The notes below the pieces were generated by a model that was given only the letters and a program-made list of their open reading frames with translations, was not told where the DNA came from and searched no databases. Made by a program: the position numbers and the translations under genes. Shown piece after piece: positions 60,973-64,000 of a stretch of DNA of 64,000 nt. Within the stretch, counting starts at the first letter, position 1; each line of letters starts with the position of its first letter. The stretch is taken from assembly GCA_963843385.1 (NCBI GenBank), contig CAWJJY010000007.1, positions 124,001 through 188,000 of the forward strand. The letters run 5' to 3'. Source of the DNA: CAVOHU01 sp963843385 (lineage in GTDB: Bacteria; Acidobacteriota; Vicinamibacteria; Vicinamibacterales; JAKQTR01).

Positions 60973-63891
60973 TCAGAACGCGAACTGGAGTCCCACGCGA
61001 GCGATGCGCGGCGGCGTGATCTCCGACTGGGCCCCGTAGGTCTGTCCGGAGAGGAAGCTGATGGTCGTCGGGACATTCGAGTTCAGGACGTTGAACACCT
61101 GTACGGACGCCGTGAGGCGCCTCGCCCCGCGGAGGCTGAACACCCGGCTCAGTTTGAAGTTGAGGACGCGCTGATTGGGCAGGCGTTGCGATCCGGGCGG
61201 TCCCAGTGCCACGGTCAGCTGGCTGGCGTTGGCCAACGGCGTGCCCCCGAGCGGATCGGCGGTCCGGAAGATATAGGTGCGCGTCGCCGAGGCCCCGGAC
61301 ACGAGGTTGAACATCCCGGCCACCACGAAGTCGAACGGCAGGCGGTAGGTGCCGTACACCTTGCCGGCCCACGGTGACGTGTTGTCGACCGGGTAGATTT
61401 CTTCGTTGGGATTGTCCGGAATGGCGACGTTCCACACGTGCTGCTTGTACATCTGGAAGGACGCGGCCAGGTCCCAGGTCTTCGAGGGCCGCTTGGCGAT
61501 CGCGATCTCGAAGCCTTTGTACGTATTCGGACGATTGGAGGGCCGGTTCATGGGTACCTCGACCACGAATTGGCTGCCGCGGTAATTGGACGTGAAATCC
61601 CAGAGCTGCACCGCCCCGCCATCGTCCGCCGTATTGATCACGCCGTCCGGCCCCGGATCGCGCCGTGTGACCGGAATCGTCCATGCGCTGTACGGCCGCC
61701 CGATATTGACGTTCTCATACAGGCGATTCTCGGTCTTGTAGAGCAACATCACGCGGAACGAGACCTCCGCCATGAGCTCGTGCTCCAGCGTGACGGACAT
61801 TTCGCGAGTGTACGGCTGCTTCAGGTTCTTGTTCGCCTGCACACCCTGGCCAAACGAGCCTCCCGCGCCCGCCACGCCGGCCCCGCCGATGCTGACAAAG
61901 TCTGGAGAGGTCGGGCTGAAGTCGACTTCTCCCGGGTCATAGAGCCTGTTCCCGTTCAGGTCGTGCCACTTCCATGTCGTGGTAACCAGACCGTTCGGGT
62001 TCAGGGTGTTCGACATCTCCTCGGAGATCTCGTGATTGAAATGGCCCCACTGCGCCTTCAGGAGGGTTGTCGCGTGCCCGGTGATGTCCCAGACCACGCC
62101 AATGCGCGGTGCCCACGCTGTCCAGTTGTACATGGGCTCGCCGGGGAAGAACCCTGCGGTCGAGAACTCGCCCGCGACCTTGGTCGAGTCCCACGTGTAG
62201 CCCTTGTAGTGCTCCCACCGAAGACCGAGGTTCACCGTCGCACGACCGAAACGCCACGTGTCCCTGATATATGCCGCCGGATACAGCGACGTCGCCCCGA
62301 CGTCGACCGGACGATTCTCGGTCCTGATCTGGATGGGAGTGCCGTTGTCGTACACGCGAATGTAGTTGCCGGAGGGCCGGTTCCATCGCTGGGAGTTGAT
62401 GGTCCAGATGCCGTATTGGAACCCTGCCTTGAACTCGTGCTTCCCGCCGAGGAACCTGGAAGGGAAGTAACTCACGCTGGTGGAGAATTGAGGGCTGTTC
62501 TTGTCGGTGTAGAGCTGGAGAGCAGGACCGGTCCAGATCTTGGTGGCCTGGTCGTAGGTGGGCGGGTTCCCCGCGACGTCGACGCCGTCCTGCGGCCGCC
62601 ACTTCGCGTCGTATCCCGCCCAGCCGTACTGCGCCGTGACCATCAGCCTGTCGCTCAACATGCTCGAGAACTCGAACTTGTAGGGGTGAGGGTCGTATGG
62701 GTAGTCCCAGGTGTTCTCCCACGGCTGATACTGACTCGCGTTGCGTGCAAATTCGTGCTTGAGCGAACGAGAGTAGGTCGCGACGAACCGGTTCTTGGTC
62801 GAGATCTGCCACGAGAGCTTGGAGTTCAGGTTCGTGTTGTCCATCTGGTTGTGGCCAAGCACATCGTCGGCAGTCCCGTACTTCCCGTCTGGGCCGGGAG
62901 ACTTTGCAAAGCCGATGACATTCTCGTTACGCCGGATATGACGTTCGGAGACGAAGAACCACACCCTGTCCCGAATGATCCGGCCGCCCAGCTGGGCGCC
63001 CAGGTCCCACTGGTAGTTGAGCTTGTTCGACCCCGTCACGCCCTGGGCTCTCTGCGTCGCATCGATGTTGCTGGCCTGCAGCTGCGGGGCCTGGAACTCG
63101 CCCGACGCGAGCCCGTGGAACGTGTTGCCGCCCGATTGCAGCACCGCTTTCCAGGCCACCCCGGGCGGCCCGACTTCCGCGTCGTTTCCGATCGCATTGA
63201 CCTGCACTTCCTGCAGGGCAGAGGGGTCCATATACGCGCCGCTGCCACCCGTGCCGAGTCGGACGTTGACGCCCTCCATCATCGGCGCGCCCTGGGTCGA
63301 CCCGAAATTGCTACCGCCGTCGGCCTGGCCCCCGGCCCGGCTGCCCCCGACGTCGAGCTGGCCCCCATAGCGCACTCCGGGCGCCATCGCGATGGCCTCG
63401 CCGAAATTCCTGCCTGTCGGAATGGCCGCAATGACGTCCTTGGTCACGTTGGTGGAAACCGTCGTCGACGCGATGTCCACCACCGGGGACTGGCCGGAGA
63501 CCGTCACAGTTTCGTTGAACTGCCCGACCTTCATCGTCATGTCAACCCGGGCGTTGAAGCCTGCATTGATGGTCAGGCTGTCGCGCACCACGGCTTGAAA
63601 TCCCTCGAGCTCGAATTTCACCTGATACATGCCGGGCTGCAGGTCTCGGAACTCGTACGCGCCGTCCGAGCCCGTGACTTTGGTGACCGCTCTCAGTTGG
63701 AGCGCCGGACTGCTGGCGGTGACGGTGACGCCGGGCACAGCGCCGCCCGTTTCGTCCACGGCTTTGCCAGAAATCGTCGACGACCCAACCGTCTGCGCAG
63801 CGGCGGCTCCAGTCCACAGACCCAGAAGCACGACGACCGCCGCAATACGCATCAAGATGTGCCCGCTTCGACTGTGTACTCGGCACTCCAT
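60973..63891 (-). CDS. Oar-like TonB-dependent outer membrane receptor 2
   Basis: 972 residues from the ATG at 63891 (GGAGGGAAGAG upstream; ATG at residue 14 is an alternative that fits the signal peptide MRIAAVVVLLGLWTGAAAA). A CarboxypepD-regulatory domain (TISGKAVDETGGAVPGVTVT, residues 38-115) precedes a plug with VVDIASTTVSTNVTKDVIAA and RNFGEAIAMAPGVRYGG, then a large barrel ending VGLQFAF with the terminal phenylalanine expected of outer-membrane proteins. Expected to take up a large or scarce substrate using TonB energy. Immediately downstream on the same strand is an AAHS-like MFS transporter, which suggests a two-membrane uptake route for the same compound. Confidence 0.9.
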   Translation of the reverse strand: MECRVHSRSGHILMRIAAVVVLLGLWTGAAAAQTVGSSTISGKAVDETGGAVPGVTVTASSPALQLRAVTKVTGSDGAYEFRDLQPGMYQVKFELEGFQAVVRDSLTINAGFNARVDMTMKVGQFNETVTVSGQSPVVDIASTTVSTNVTKDVIAAIPTGRNFGEAIAMAPGVRYGGQLDVGGSRAGGQADGGSNFGSTQGAPMMEGVNVRLGTGGSGAYMDPSALQEVQVNAIGNDAEVGPPGVAWKAVLQSGGNTFHGLASGEFQAPQLQASNIDATQRAQGVTGSNKLNYQWDLGAQLGGRIIRDRVWFFVSERHIRRNENVIGFAKSPGPDGKYGTADDVLGHNQMDNTNLNSKLSWQISTKNRFVATYSRSLKHEFARNASQYQPWENTWDYPYDPHPYKFEFSSMLSDRLMVTAQYGWAGYDAKWRPQDGVDVAGNPPTYDQATKIWTGPALQLYTDKNSPQFSTSVSYFPSRFLGGKHEFKAGFQYGIWTINSQRWNRPSGNYIRVYDNGTPIQIRTENRPVDVGATSLYPAAYIRDTWRFGRATVNLGLRWEHYKGYTWDSTKVAGEFSTAGFFPGEPMYNWTAWAPRIGVVWDITGHATTLLKAQWGHFNHEISEEMSNTLNPNGLVTTTWKWHDLNGNRLYDPGEVDFSPTSPDFVSIGGAGVAGAGGSFGQGVQANKNLKQPYTREMSVTLEHELMAEVSFRVMLLYKTENRLYENVNIGRPYSAWTIPVTRRDPGPDGVINTADDGGAVQLWDFTSNYRGSQFVVEVPMNRPSNRPNTYKGFEIAIAKRPSKTWDLAASFQMYKQHVWNVAIPDNPNEEIYPVDNTSPWAGKVYGTYRLPFDFVVAGMFNLVSGASATRTYIFRTADPLGGTPLANASQLTVALGPPGSQRLPNQRVLNFKLSRVFSLRGARRLTASVQVFNVLNSNVPTTISFLSGQTYGAQSEITPPRIARVGLQFAF

Positions 63892-64000
63892 GATCTCTTC
63901 CCTCCTACCTTTCCTTCGAACCCGAATTTCTTCTCACCATCGATATCAATCGCACTCTCACCACCTCGTACCCCGACGACGCGCCCGACAGGGCCGCGCG

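Noticed and set aside
1..64000. tRNA, rRNA or complete insertion sequences
   Set aside because: I looked for T-arm-like GGTTCGA sequences, rRNA signatures and transposase motifs; the few matches were inside clear coding sequence.

Overview
The window looks like chromosome from an Acidobacteriota-type soil bacterium; a Vicinamibacteria-like lineage is my best guess. The evidence is high GC, two very long Oar-like TonB-dependent receptors with carboxypeptidase-regulatory N-termini, a Ser/Thr kinase fused to a PD40 propeller, several secreted NHL propellers, many small secreted hydrolases and DUF families, and TonB proteins with a shared C-terminal motif. No rRNA, tRNA, prophage, intact insertion sequence or CRISPR array was recognised.

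Layout. 1-3800: a minus-strand catabolic operon (Zn alcohol dehydrogenase, MFS transporter, TAT amidohydrolase, alpha/beta hydrolase cut by the window edge). 4200-5300: a TonB-domain lipoprotein and a tiny membrane protein. 6160-10700: a seven-repeat propeller/FN3 secreted protein, an NHL propeller and a TolB-like propeller. 10760-13490: a Ser/Thr kinase. 13.8-18.5 kb: a DNase-I-fold phosphohydrolase, a deoxynucleoside kinase, an esterase, and a papain-like peptidase directly followed by its chagasin-type inhibitor. 18.5-22 kb: a DUF4097 protein and an FMN-binding protein/ApbE/RnfD-NqrB-like operon. 22.2-33.8 kb: transporters, DinB and SnoaL proteins, a 32-bp tandem repeat in front of a ClpB-type AAA+ protein fused to a receiver domain, an esterase, a TonB protein, a DEAD-box helicase and a Cys/Met-metabolism PLP enzyme. 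34-44.2 kb: four more NHL propellers, one in an operon with a TonB receptor and a TPR protein. 44.9-50.6 kb: a signalling cluster holding a histidine kinase fused to an OmpR-type regulator, then a protein joining a 4-coumarate-CoA-ligase-like domain to a PAS/histidine kinase, whose stop codon overlaps the start of a LuxR-type regulator. 51.2-58.6 kb: an acyl-CoA beta-oxidation set (two acyl-CoA dehydrogenases, enoyl-CoA hydratase, MaoC, 3-hydroxyacyl-CoA dehydrogenase, thiolase relic). 58.7-63.9 kb: a cytochrome c, an MFS transporter and a second TonB receptor.

The strongest candidate for something new is the 44.9-57.4 kb block. A sensor kinase carries an acyl-activating-enzyme domain that has lost its catalytic lid, and it sits beside the acyl-CoA degradation genes whose missing first step would be exactly such a ligase. 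An attractive reading is direct sensing of a carboxylic acid or its acyl adenylate. The competing reading is deletion or misassembly, because the thiolase a few kb away is visibly collapsed and at least four genes carry single-base frameshifts. Other notable systems are the peptidase/inhibitor pair, the AAA+-receiver fusion and the compact flavinylated electron-transfer operon.
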